NCBI GenBank assembly: GCA_937936695.1
Contig: CALHCK010000186.1
Coordinates: 1 to 5,408, forward strand
Direction: 5' to 3'
Source of the DNA: an uncultured Polaribacter sp.
Lineage (GTDB): Bacteria; Bacteroidota; Bacteroidia; Flavobacteriales; Flavobacteriaceae
Length of the DNA: 5,408 nucleotides
Under the pieces are notes generated by a model that was not told where the DNA came from, searched no databases, and was given only the letters and a program-made list of their open reading frames with translations. Of the stretch, positions 1 through 4,571 are shown in pieces. A program made the position numbers and the translations under genes. Position 1 is the first letter of the stretch; each line of letters begins with the position of its first letter.

Positions 1-178
1 AAATTCTTTTTTTATCTAAATCAGATATTTTTGCTTTGTCTATCTCTGGTTTATAAAAAGCAAATGTTTTGTACTTATTAAAATCTACTTTGTCATCATA
101 ATCTGTAATAACTCTTACCGAGCTACAAGAAGATACTACTAAAAGAAGTGTTATTAAAAATGGAGTTAATAGTTTCAT
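1..178 (-). CDS. DUF4136-type lipoprotein, N-terminal part only
   Basis: Partial gene: about 59 residues can be read from ATG at 178 before the window edge removes the rest. The start MKLLTPFLITLLLVVSSC is a short lipoprotein signal peptide with lipobox V15-S16-S17-C18, so the mature protein should be lipid-anchored in the envelope. The residues after it (VRVITDYDDKVDFNKYKTFA, then FY and KPEID) resemble the N-terminus of DUF4136 proteins, where a D-Y-D...DF-x-K-Y-x-T-F/Y-A/W pattern is typical. The function of DUF4136 lipoproteins is not established. It lies 81 bp downstream of the SDR gene on the same strand, so read-through is possible, but the gap could also hold its own promoter. The family call is from memory of the pattern and fairly secure; the C-terminal half is not visible. 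Confidence 0.8.
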   Translation of the reverse strand, partial: MKLLTPFLITLLLVVSSCSSVRVITDYDDKVDFNKYKTFAFYKPEIDKAKISDLDKKRI

Positions 179-259
179 AGGTTTCTGTTTTAACTTAACA
201 TCAATAATATAACAAAAAATATGCCATATTAAATTAGTATTTATTTAAAATAAGAACAT

Positions 260-1153
260 TTAAATTTTTAAAGACTTAAAATTATCAACAGAAAACTTAA
301 AACCTAATTTTATTAATTTCTCAGGATATACTTTTCTACTTTTTAAAATTAGTTCAGATTCTGTCCCTATAAAAAAGGCACCTATTTTAAGTAGTTTTGC
401 AGGGGTTGATATCCCTATAATACAGTTCATTTTTTCTCTTAATTGCTTTTGAAAATCTTTATTTTTAATTGGGTTAGGTACACATAAATTATAAACTCCA
501 CTATTTTTATCTATTAAAAAATCAATTGCTTTTGCATAATCTTTTTCCGTTATAAAACTTATAAATTGATTACCTGATCGTTGTTTGCCTCCAAAGCCAA
601 TTTTAGTTAACCTCTTGATAATAGGAAAAGCACCTCCTTTATTACCTAATACAATAGAAGTTCTTGTAATTATCTTTCTGGTTTTGGGCAAATTATAAGA
701 ATTAAAAATTACTTCCCACTTTTTACAAACATCCATAGAAAAATCCGATCCAATATCTCCCTTATTTTCTGTCATTAATTTATCTTCAGAATGACTATAA
801 ATGGTTGCTGATGAAGACTGAATAAATACCTTCGGAGGGAATTTTAATCCTTTAATAACTCTACAAAGTAAATCTGTACTATCTATTCTACTACTGTAAA
901 TCTTTGCTTTATTTTTTCTAGTATACCTACAATTTACAGATTTACCTACTAAATTAATCACTACCTCTGCTTTTTCTAAAAAAGTTGTCCAATAACCTAT
1001 TTTTTTTCCATCCCATTTTAAATAGTTTACATTTTCTTTATTTATAAATTGTCTTCTACTCAATATATAAATTTGGTTATTTTTATTCTTCTTAAAATAA
1101 TTCGTTAAAAGGTCTCCTAAATACCCTGTTCCTCCTGCTATAATTATCTTCAT
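260..1153 (-). CDS. TIGR01777-family SDR oxidoreductase/epimerase (YfcH/SDR39U1-like)
   Basis: Complete 297-residue protein, about the usual length of the family. The N-terminal Rossmann nucleotide-binding loop is G7-G8-T9-G10-Y11-L12-G13. Family-typical stretches follow in order: WDGK (47-50), VVINLVG (64-70), a Y-S-S-R-I-D-S-T-like segment (86-93), SSSATIY (113-119), KKWE (144-147), RTSIVLG (164-170) and GFGGKQRSGNQFISF (186-200). The C-terminus (about 250-297, including ESELILKSRKVYPEKL and LGFKF) matches the DUF1731 tail of this family. It should be a cytosolic NAD(P)-dependent enzyme, but no substrate is established for close relatives. The classical YxxxK catalytic pair is not evident, as is usual in this subgroup. 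The gene starts 5 bp after the preceding membrane-protein gene and is therefore probably co-transcribed with it. The specific reaction is unknown. Confidence 0.93.
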   Translation of the reverse strand: MKIIIAGGTGYLGDLLTNYFKKNKNNQIYILSRRQFINKENVNYLKWDGKKIGYWTTFLEKAEVVINLVGKSVNCRYTRKNKAKIYSSRIDSTDLLCRVIKGLKFPPKVFIQSSSATIYSHSEDKLMTENKGDIGSDFSMDVCKKWEVIFNSYNLPKTRKIITRTSIVLGNKGGAFPIIKRLTKIGFGGKQRSGNQFISFITEKDYAKAIDFLIDKNSGVYNLCVPNPIKNKDFQKQLREKMNCIIGISTPAKLLKIGAFFIGTESELILKSRKVYPEKLIKLGFKFSVDNFKSLKI

Positions 1154-1158
1154 TATTT

Positions 1159-1536
1159 TTAGTTTTCATTATTATTTTTTAAATTGTTTACTTTACTTGC
1201 TTTCCTTCCTTTTAGAAAAAAAAGTATAAAAAGTATCATTACAATTCCTAAGTAAATAGAAAAACCTCCTATTTTACTACTTAATGTTTCTACCAAGTCT
1301 TTATAATTTGTTAATTTATAAATCTTAATAATCCTTAATGCAAAACCTATATTTAAAAGATAAAAACCAATTTTAAACAATTTATTTGTTGCCATGGCGA
1401 TTTCTACTTTCTGATTAAAAATATCTAACATAAAAATTTTACTGTTTTTAAATAAATTTTGAGATACTAAAGTTGTTAAGCCAATTACTATTGGTAAATA
1501 AATAATGTAAGCGATTAATTCTAATGATGTGGTCAT
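1159..1536 (-). CDS. Small three-helix membrane protein, paralogue of its upstream neighbour
   Basis: A 125-residue hydrophobic protein of a family I do not recognise. Likely membrane segments are about residues 6-26, 53-71 and 88-108. A Lys/Asn-rich tail after 109 (KGRKASK...) by the positive-inside rule should lie in the cytoplasm. It is clearly related to the protein encoded immediately upstream (1911-1561): an ungapped alignment of residues 25-67 here with 21-63 there gives 17 identities of 43 by hand count. The best block is N-K-L-F-K-I-G-F-Y-L-L-N-I-G here and N-K-L-L-R-I-A-Y-Y-L-L-N-I-G there. The start at 1536 is 24 bp from the neighbour's stop, and the stop is 5 bp from the SDR start, so the three genes form a compact operon. 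No catalytic or binding motif is visible. A role as a paired membrane partner of the neighbour is inference. Confidence 0.82.
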   Translation of the reverse strand: MTTSLELIAYIIYLPIVIGLTTLVSQNLFKNSKIFMLDIFNQKVEIAMATNKLFKIGFYLLNIGFALRIIKIYKLTNYKDLVETLSSKIGGFSIYLGIVMILFILFFLKGRKASKVNNLKNNNEN

Positions 1537-1560
1537 GATTGTTTATTTTAATAATTAATT

Positions 1561-1911
1561 TTAAATTTTACTTTTTTTTAAGTATTTATAAATAAGATAT
1601 ACGGTGTAAATATTAATAAAATGCAGTAACCCGATAACCAATAATATAAAACTTAATCTTGTTGTTAATTCTAATATTGCTTCTGCTATATTTTTTATAT
1701 TTCTAATAGAATGTAAACTCCAAATTGTTAAACCTATGTTTAATAAATAATATGCAATTCTTAGTAATTTATTTATTCCATTTCCGAAATGAACATCTTT
1801 ATAAAAATAATTTAAGATGTAAATTTTGCCATTTTTGTAACATAAATCTCCTACATAAACAACTATTAAACTTGATATTAAAATGTATAATATATATGTA
1901 GCGTTAATCAT
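1561..1911 (-). CDS. Small three-helix membrane protein, first gene of the operon
   Basis: A 116-residue hydrophobic protein with predicted membrane segments near residues 4-23, 48-66 and 84-108 and a basic end (KYLKKSKI). It shares the K-N-x-K-I-x-x-L segment and the N-K-L-x-[RK]-I-x-[YF]-Y-L-L-N-I-G core with the next gene, so the two look like a tandem duplication that has diverged. I do not recognise the family. It starts 136 bp after the stop of the GbsR-like regulator. That gap carries a second copy of the regulator's putative operator and a terminator-like hairpin, so the gene is probably the promoter-proximal gene of a regulated operon ending with the SDR enzyme. The leader just before the ATG is A-rich (ACAAGAAAT), as usual in Bacteroidota. 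Confidence 0.82.
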   Translation of the reverse strand: MINATYILYILISSLIVVYVGDLCYKNGKIYILNYFYKDVHFGNGINKLLRIAYYLLNIGLTIWSLHSIRNIKNIAEAILELTTRLSFILLVIGLLHFINIYTVYLIYKYLKKSKI

Positions 1912-1944
1912 ATTTCTTGTTTTCGTGCCTGATATATTACTCTC

Positions 1945-1974
1945 AAAAAAGGAACTATTAAAAATCTAATAGTT
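1945..1974 (-). terminator. AT-rich hairpin with T-tract: terminator of the regulator gene or leader attenuator
   Basis: Read on the minus strand, AACTATTA and TAATAGTT form a perfect 8-bp stem around a 6-nt loop (plus-strand arms 1953-1960 and 1967-1974). CC and six T residues follow (plus-strand A run 1945-1950). This is the layout of an intrinsic terminator, though the stem is weak. It lies 74 bp past the regulator stop and 34 bp before the next start. It could end the regulator transcript, or sit in the leader of the membrane-protein operon if that operon starts near 2000. Confidence 0.45.
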
Positions 1975-2007
1975 ATTTTTAGTATTATTATCATAATTAA
2001 AAGTTTA

Positions 2008-2033
2008 AAACTTTCAGAAATATATGAAAGTTT
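2008..2033 (-). promoter_or_regulatory. Second putative GbsR-like operator, upstream of the membrane-protein/SDR operon
   Basis: The plus strand shows AAACTTTCA (2008-2016), 8 bases, then TGAAAGTTT (2025-2033), a perfect 9-bp inverted repeat. The half-sites TTTCA-N8-TGAAA and the flanking AAAC are the same as in the palindrome at the regulator's own promoter (2576-2597), with identical spacing. A third overlapping element, AAAGTTT at 2000-2006, can also pair with 2008-2014. The site lies about 100 bp before the start at 1911. It could alternatively act as a weak transcript-end hairpin for the regulator gene. The shared spacing favours an operator. Confidence 0.55.
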
Positions 2034-2047
2034 ATTTGTAAATTTTT

Positions 2048-2551
2048 TTACTTTTTTATCATTTTGGTAAAATTTGATAAAAGCCAATGTTCGTCGGCTC
2101 TTATAGCTTTTTCTAACATAGAATTTACTTGATTAGTAACTGATGATAAATCTCCTAAAACTTTCTTAAATTGAGCTCCTTCTTCCGTATTGTCTTCAAC
2201 TTGTTGTAATTCCTCTAAAACTTTTAAAACCGGTTCTATTTCTCTTTTTTTTCGCTCTTTAGTTATTTGTTTAAATAATTCCCAAATGTCTTTACCTGCT
2301 ACAAAAAACTCTTTTCTTTCTCCTACTACAAACTCTTTTTTTACGATGCCCCAATCAATTAAAGCCCGTACATTCATATTTACGTTTCCTCTAGATATTT
2401 TTAAAGCATCCATAATATCTTCAGCAGATAGTGGTTTTGTAGAGACAAGTAATAATGCATGTACTTGTGCCATTGTTTTGTTTACACCCCAAGAAGTTGC
2501 TAAACTACCCCAAGTTTGAATATATTTTATTTTTGCCTCATTTAATTCCAT
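2048..2551 (-). CDS. GbsR/MarR-family transcriptional regulator
   Basis: A complete 167-residue protein of the size usual for GbsR-like regulators (COG1510 type). The N-terminal half is a winged helix-turn-helix: helix WGSLATSWGVNKTMAQVHALLL (14-35), then LSAEDIMDALKISRGNVNMNVRALIDWGIV (41-70), whose S-R-G-N-V-N-M-N-x-R-A-L-x-D-W-G recognition region is a hallmark of this family. A wing with VVGERKEFF (75-83) follows. The C-terminal half (about 88-167) is charged, helical and probably the dimerisation or sensing part. In Bacillus GbsR represses choline/glycine-betaine genes, but no such genes are present here, so the ligand is unknown. A palindrome over its own promoter predicts autoregulation, and a matching site downstream predicts control of the following operon. 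The start at 2551 keeps the conserved first helix; a later start would lose it. Confidence 0.93.
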   Translation of the reverse strand: MELNEAKIKYIQTWGSLATSWGVNKTMAQVHALLLVSTKPLSAEDIMDALKISRGNVNMNVRALIDWGIVKKEFVVGERKEFFVAGKDIWELFKQITKERKKREIEPVLKVLEELQQVEDNTEEGAQFKKVLGDLSSVTNQVNSMLEKAIRADEHWLLSNFTKMIKK

Positions 2552-2555
2552 GGTA

Positions 2556-2585
2556 CAAATATATAAAATTTTTCTAAACTTTCAA
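2556..2585 (-). promoter_or_regulatory. Bacteroidota-type promoter of the GbsR-like gene
   Basis: On the minus strand TATATTTG (plus 2556-2563) fits the Bacteroidota -7 consensus TAnnTTTG exactly. TTG (plus 2583-2585) lies 19 bases upstream, at the -33 position. Only four bases (TACC) separate the -7 element from the ATG, so the transcript would have almost no leader. The -33 element is inside the palindrome at 2580-2597, so a protein bound there would block the promoter. Confidence 0.62.
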
Positions 2586-2597
2586 TAATTATTGAAA
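2576..2597 (-). promoter_or_regulatory. Putative autoregulatory operator of the GbsR-like regulator
   Basis: TTTCAATAATTATTGAAA (2580-2597) is a perfect 18-bp palindrome. It is flanked by AAAC (2576-2579), so the plus strand reads AAACTTTCA-N8-TGAAA, exactly the design of the site at 2008-2029. It covers the -33 element of the regulator's promoter, the classic position for repression. That the GbsR-like protein itself is the binder is inferred from position and duplication. Confidence 0.6.
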
Positions 2598-2622
2598 AAT
2601 AAATAATTTAATCTCTATAAAT

Positions 2623-2653
2623 ATTGTTGGTTTTATTCAACCTAACCAACAAT
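2623..2653 (+). repeat. Perfect 10-bp inverted repeat, terminator-like on the plus strand
   Basis: ATTGTTGGTT (2623-2632) and AACCAACAAT (2644-2653) are exact reverse complements around an 11-base loop. On the plus strand a T-rich run (TTCTTTTAAATCTTTT) follows, as in an intrinsic terminator, but no gene reads into it on that strand. On the minus strand no T-tract follows. It could be a regulator site, or the end of a short unrecognised transcript. Confidence 0.4.
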
Positions 2654-2926
2654 TCTTTTAAATCTTTTAGACTATTGGTAATATTATTTTCATAATTCAT
2701 TAATTACATAACATCTTACGGATTAGTTTGTGTTACAGCAACTGTTACCTATGGATTTACTTAATCTCACATAATTAGTTTTTAATTGATGTTTTTTTAA
2801 AAACTACACTACATTAGCCACATCACCTAAAAACATATTAAACAAGCACTTACACACAAAAAAACAGTTAATTATACGCTTTAAATAAGTATGTTTTTTT
2901 AAAAAAATATTTTAGAATGCATCTTT

Positions 2927-2958
2927 TTTGTAACTTATAGGTCTATTATATACACTTT
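2927..2958 (+). promoter_or_regulatory. Weak candidate promoter for the Cys-rich peptide gene
   Basis: TTTG at 2927-2930 resembles the Bacteroidota -33 element, and TACACTTT at 2951-2958, 20 bases later, is a poor match to TAnnTTTG (last base and fifth base differ). Spacing and closeness to the ATG at 2971 are plausible. The mismatch may mean that an alternative sigma factor is used, or that this is not the promoter. Confidence 0.22.
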
Positions 2959-2970
2959 AAATACATACTT

Positions 2971-3075
2971 ATGAAAAATAAAAATACTTGTACTTGTAAT
3001 TGTACAGCATGTAAAAACGGAGATTGTAAAAATTGTACTTGCACAAATTGCACTTGTGCTTCTTGTAATCTTTAA
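2971..3075 (+). CDS. Metallothionein-like cysteine-rich peptide (34 residues)
   Basis: A short gene, ATG at 2971 and TAA at 3073-3075. The 34-residue product has cysteines at 7, 9, 11, 14, 19, 22, 24, 27, 29 and 32, ten in all (29%), in the order CxCxCxxC-x4-CxxCxCxxCxCxxC, so a CxCxxC unit recurs three times. There is no His, Pro, Tyr, Phe or Trp, and the other residues are mainly Thr, Asn and Lys. Such dense CxC/CxxC spacing without aromatics is the signature of metallothioneins, which bind Zn, Cd or Cu in metal-thiolate clusters in the cytoplasm. There is no signal peptide. Both TGT and TGC codons occur, so it is not a simple DNA repeat. The sigma-factor gene follows 76 bp downstream on the same strand, after a hairpin. 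A Cys/Thr-rich modified-peptide precursor is an alternative, but no leader or modification enzyme is visible. Confidence 0.78.
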   Translation: MKNKNTCTCNCTACKNGDCKNCTCTNCTCASCNL

Positions 3076-3098
3076 AAATAATTTTTACTCTTTAAACA

Positions 3099-3132
3099 AA
3101 CAGAACAGTTTTTATTAAAGAACTGTTCTGTT
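3099..3132 (+). repeat. Strong inverted repeat in the leader of the sigma-factor gene
   Basis: AACAGAACAGTT (3099-3110) and AACTGTTCTGTT (3121-3132) are perfect 12-bp reverse complements. With one G-U pair the RNA stem extends to 15 pairs closed by an ATTA loop. No T-tract follows (ATCTGT then an A run up to the ATG at 3152), so it is not a standard terminator. It could be an operator, an RNA 3'-end stabiliser for the Cys-rich peptide message, a processing site or a leader control element for the sigma gene. Confidence 0.6.
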
Positions 3133-3151
3133 ATCTGTAAAAAAAAACACC

Positions 3152-3691
3152 ATGACAACAAATAAAGTATGGATTTTGTATGCCAATGATTTAAAGCATT
3201 ACATACATAGTATGGTAAAAGATAAAACAATTACAGATGATATTTTACAGGACACTTTTTTAAAAATTCATACCAAACTTCATACTTTAAAAGATACAAC
3301 TAAAATTAAAAATTGGTGTTTTACAATAGCTAAAAATGCAGTTATTGATTACTGGAAAACAACCAACAAAAGTTTTGATATTACCATACCAACTATTGAA
3401 GACGAGTACTCAGAAAACATTCATTCAGAAAAAGATTGTTTAAAAGGCATCCTAAAAAATTTACCTGAAAAATATAGAGCTCCTTTATTTTTATCAGATA
3501 TTAAAGGCCTAAAACAACAAGAAGTTGCTAATCAATTAAATCAAAGTTTGTCTACCACAAAATCTCAAATACAACGTGCTCGTAAACTAATTGCCAAAGG
3601 TTTTATGGATTGTTGTGGTTTTGTTATGAATAGCAACGGTGTTTTAGTTGGAGAAATTAAAGATAAAAAAGACTGTAAAGTGTGTAATTAA
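3152..3691 (+). CDS. RNA polymerase ECF sigma factor, SigZ-like
   Basis: A complete 179-residue protein. Sigma region 2 spans about 5-72: L14 to H41 includes D-D-I-L-Q-D-T-F-L-K-I-H (29-40), the core-binding helix, and N-W-C-F-T-I-A-K-N-A-V-I-D-Y-W (54-68) is the promoter -10-binding segment. Region 4 covers about 97-150, with L-P-E-K-Y-R-A-P-L-F-L (104-114) and the helix-turn-helix G-L-K-Q-Q-E-V-A-N-Q-L-N...S-T-T-K-S-Q-I-Q-R-A-R (119-144). The tail after 150 has C154, C155, C175 and C178, an arrangement (CC...CxxC) I associate with SigZ-type sigma factors; it may bind metal or act as a thiol switch. No anti-sigma gene is adjacent. The A-rich stretch just before the ATG at 3152 is a normal Bacteroidota translation start. 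The genes it controls are not known; the Cys-rich peptide gene upstream is a natural candidate. Confidence 0.9.
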   Translation: MTTNKVWILYANDLKHYIHSMVKDKTITDDILQDTFLKIHTKLHTLKDTTKIKNWCFTIAKNAVIDYWKTTNKSFDITIPTIEDEYSENIHSEKDCLKGILKNLPEKYRAPLFLSDIKGLKQQEVANQLNQSLSTTKSQIQRARKLIAKGFMDCCGFVMNSNGVLVGEIKDKKDCKVCN

Positions 3692-3802
3692 CTTTATAAC
3701 AATAATTATATATTGCTTCTTTACAAGAAAATTTAATCTTTAGATAATATCAGCAAAAATTAAAACCAATACATTTAACATAGTATAAGTAAAGTAATTC
3801 CA

Positions 3803-3817
3803 TTTGTTATTAACAAA
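3803..3817. promoter_or_regulatory. Short palindrome upstream of the lipoprotein gene
   Basis: TTTGTTA (3803-3809) and TAACAAA (3811-3817) are perfect 7-bp arms around one central base, ending 34 bp before the start at 3852. The position suits an operator, but the sequence is AT-rich and has no second copy in the window. The remainder of the 160-bp gap after the sigma gene shows no strong terminator and no exact TAnnTTTG element. Confidence 0.3.
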
Positions 3818-3851
3818 GATTGCTCACTCCTAATATTTTGCTAAATATAAA

Positions 3852-4457
3852 ATGTCTATGAATAAAAAATTGTTTTCTTTAGTACTGATTTATTTTTTCC
3901 AATTCCTTGTTACTTCTTGTGAAACTTGCGAATGTGAAACTCCAAAAACATATGAACAAACATATGATTCCGTAGAAATAAAAACCTGGGATACTTCTGG
4001 TTTTCAAATTGAAGAAGCTACTAGTAATGTTAACAAAAATTCTTTTGGCATAACGGTTAATCTTTCTTTTAACTTAAAGGAAATTGCCCATTTTAAACAG
4101 AAATTAGATGTATTAGATTTTAGTGCTCTTGGATTTTCTAAAGCATATGCTTGTAGTTGTGTACCAGACGATTTTATAAACAAAGACCCTGTTAAATCTA
4201 TAGAAATTACTGTAACAAACACAGAAACAGAACAAATAACTAACGTTACAGATAATTTTATTTCCTATAATTTTAATGGAGAAAAAATTAATGTTAGAAA
4301 TATATTTAATAATAACAACTCTAATTTTAATGGCTCATTTCAAATAGAATTAGCTACAAACAACAACATTCCTAATACTGCTGTTTTTACAATAACAGTA
4401 ATTTTAGAATCTGGCAATACCTTAACAGAGAGTACTCCTATTATAAATTTTGAATAA
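3852..4457 (+). CDS. Cys-containing lipoprotein, possibly DUF5034-like
   Basis: A 201-residue envelope lipoprotein. Residues 1-22 form a signal peptide, and the lipobox is V20-T21-S22-C23. A second ATG two codons later (3858) would give a more typical MNKKLFSLVL start and cannot be ruled out. The mature N-terminus reads C-E-T-C-E-C-E (23-29), combining a CxxCxC motif with acidic residues like those that direct some Bacteroidota lipoproteins to the cell surface. The rest looks like beta-sandwich sequence with alternating hydrophobic residues. A-Y-A-C-S-C-V-P (98-105) followed by K-S-I-E-I-T-V-T recalls DUF5034 lipoproteins; this assignment is from memory and tentative. Function is unknown. It lies 160 bp after the sigma-factor gene and 114 bp before the methyltransferase gene, so it probably has its own transcript. 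Confidence 0.8.
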   Translation: MSMNKKLFSLVLIYFFQFLVTSCETCECETPKTYEQTYDSVEIKTWDTSGFQIEEATSNVNKNSFGITVNLSFNLKEIAHFKQKLDVLDFSALGFSKAYACSCVPDDFINKDPVKSIEITVTNTETEQITNVTDNFISYNFNGEKINVRNIFNNNNSNFNGSFQIELATNNNIPNTAVFTITVILESGNTLTESTPIINFE

Positions 4458-4490
4458 AAAACTATTATAAATATAATTTAAAAGTTTTGC

Positions 4491-4508
4491 ACTAATTATA
4501 TAATTAGT
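4491..4508. promoter_or_regulatory. Perfect 18-bp palindrome upstream of the methyltransferase gene
   Basis: ACTAATTATATAATTAGT is an exact palindrome 63 bp before the ATG at 4572. It resembles a dimeric regulator's operator. It overlaps the left arm of the terminator-like hairpin that follows. The sequence is only A/T apart from the C and G near its ends, so chance in an AT-rich spacer is possible; no second copy is seen in the window. Confidence 0.38.
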
Positions 4509-4547
4509 AAAGGGTGATTCGTAGAAAGTTTACTACTTTTATTTTTT
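4505..4547 (+). terminator. Candidate terminator of the lipoprotein gene
   Basis: TAGTAAA (4505-4511) can pair with TTTACTA (4529-4535) over a 17-base loop, and a nested GTAG/CTAC pairing (4521-4524 with 4533-4536) is also possible. A T-rich run (TTTTATTTTTT, 4537-4547) follows at once. The position, between the lipoprotein stop and the next start, fits an intrinsic terminator with a weak stem. Confidence 0.35.
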
Positions 4548-4571
4548 AAATTAACTACAGTTAACCTAACA

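Larger units (their letters stand above)
2598..2970. other. Divergent intergenic region without a convincing gene
   Basis: This stretch lies between the regulator promoter (minus) and the Cys-rich peptide gene (plus). It contains the inverted repeat at 2623-2653 and a 15-base direct repeat ATGTTTTTTTAAAAA (2789-2803 and 2891-2905) that is low-complexity and may be chance. One 30-codon minus-strand ORF (2700-2608) lacks any support. Near 2927-2958 a weak promoter-like arrangement precedes the peptide gene. I see no tRNA, no known RNA family and no clear gene remnant; an unrecognised small RNA cannot be excluded. Confidence 0.5.

Noticed and set aside
218..230. AATATG-C-CATATT palindrome followed on the minus strand by a T-run, between the SDR and lipoprotein genes
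   Set aside because: The single-base centre cannot close an RNA hairpin without losing most of the short stem, so it is not a credible terminator; too short and AT-rich to call an operator.
2190..2519. Plus-strand ORF of 109 codons opposite the GbsR-like gene
   Set aside because: It is a shadow of the strongly supported regulator; its translation is Ser/Phe/Thr-rich and shows no family features.
2608..2700. A 30-codon minus-strand ORF with a helical-looking Leu/Lys-rich middle
   Set aside because: No start signal, no recognisable motif, and it contains the perfect inverted repeat at 2623-2653, which fits better as a nucleic-acid element. Kept only as a note in the intergenic entry.
2789..2905. 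15-base direct repeat ATGTTTTTTTAAAAA at 2789-2803 and 2891-2905
   Set aside because: Mostly homopolymer runs in an AT-rich spacer; only two copies and no mobile-element features such as target duplications or a transposase.
3700..3715. CAATA...TATTG hairpin after the sigma-factor stop
   Set aside because: Only five pairs, all but one A-T, and no clear T-tract; not enough for a terminator call.
4004..4222. Minus-strand ORF of 72 codons inside the lipoprotein gene
   Set aside because: Antisense shadow of the lipoprotein reading frame, with no independent start signal or motif.
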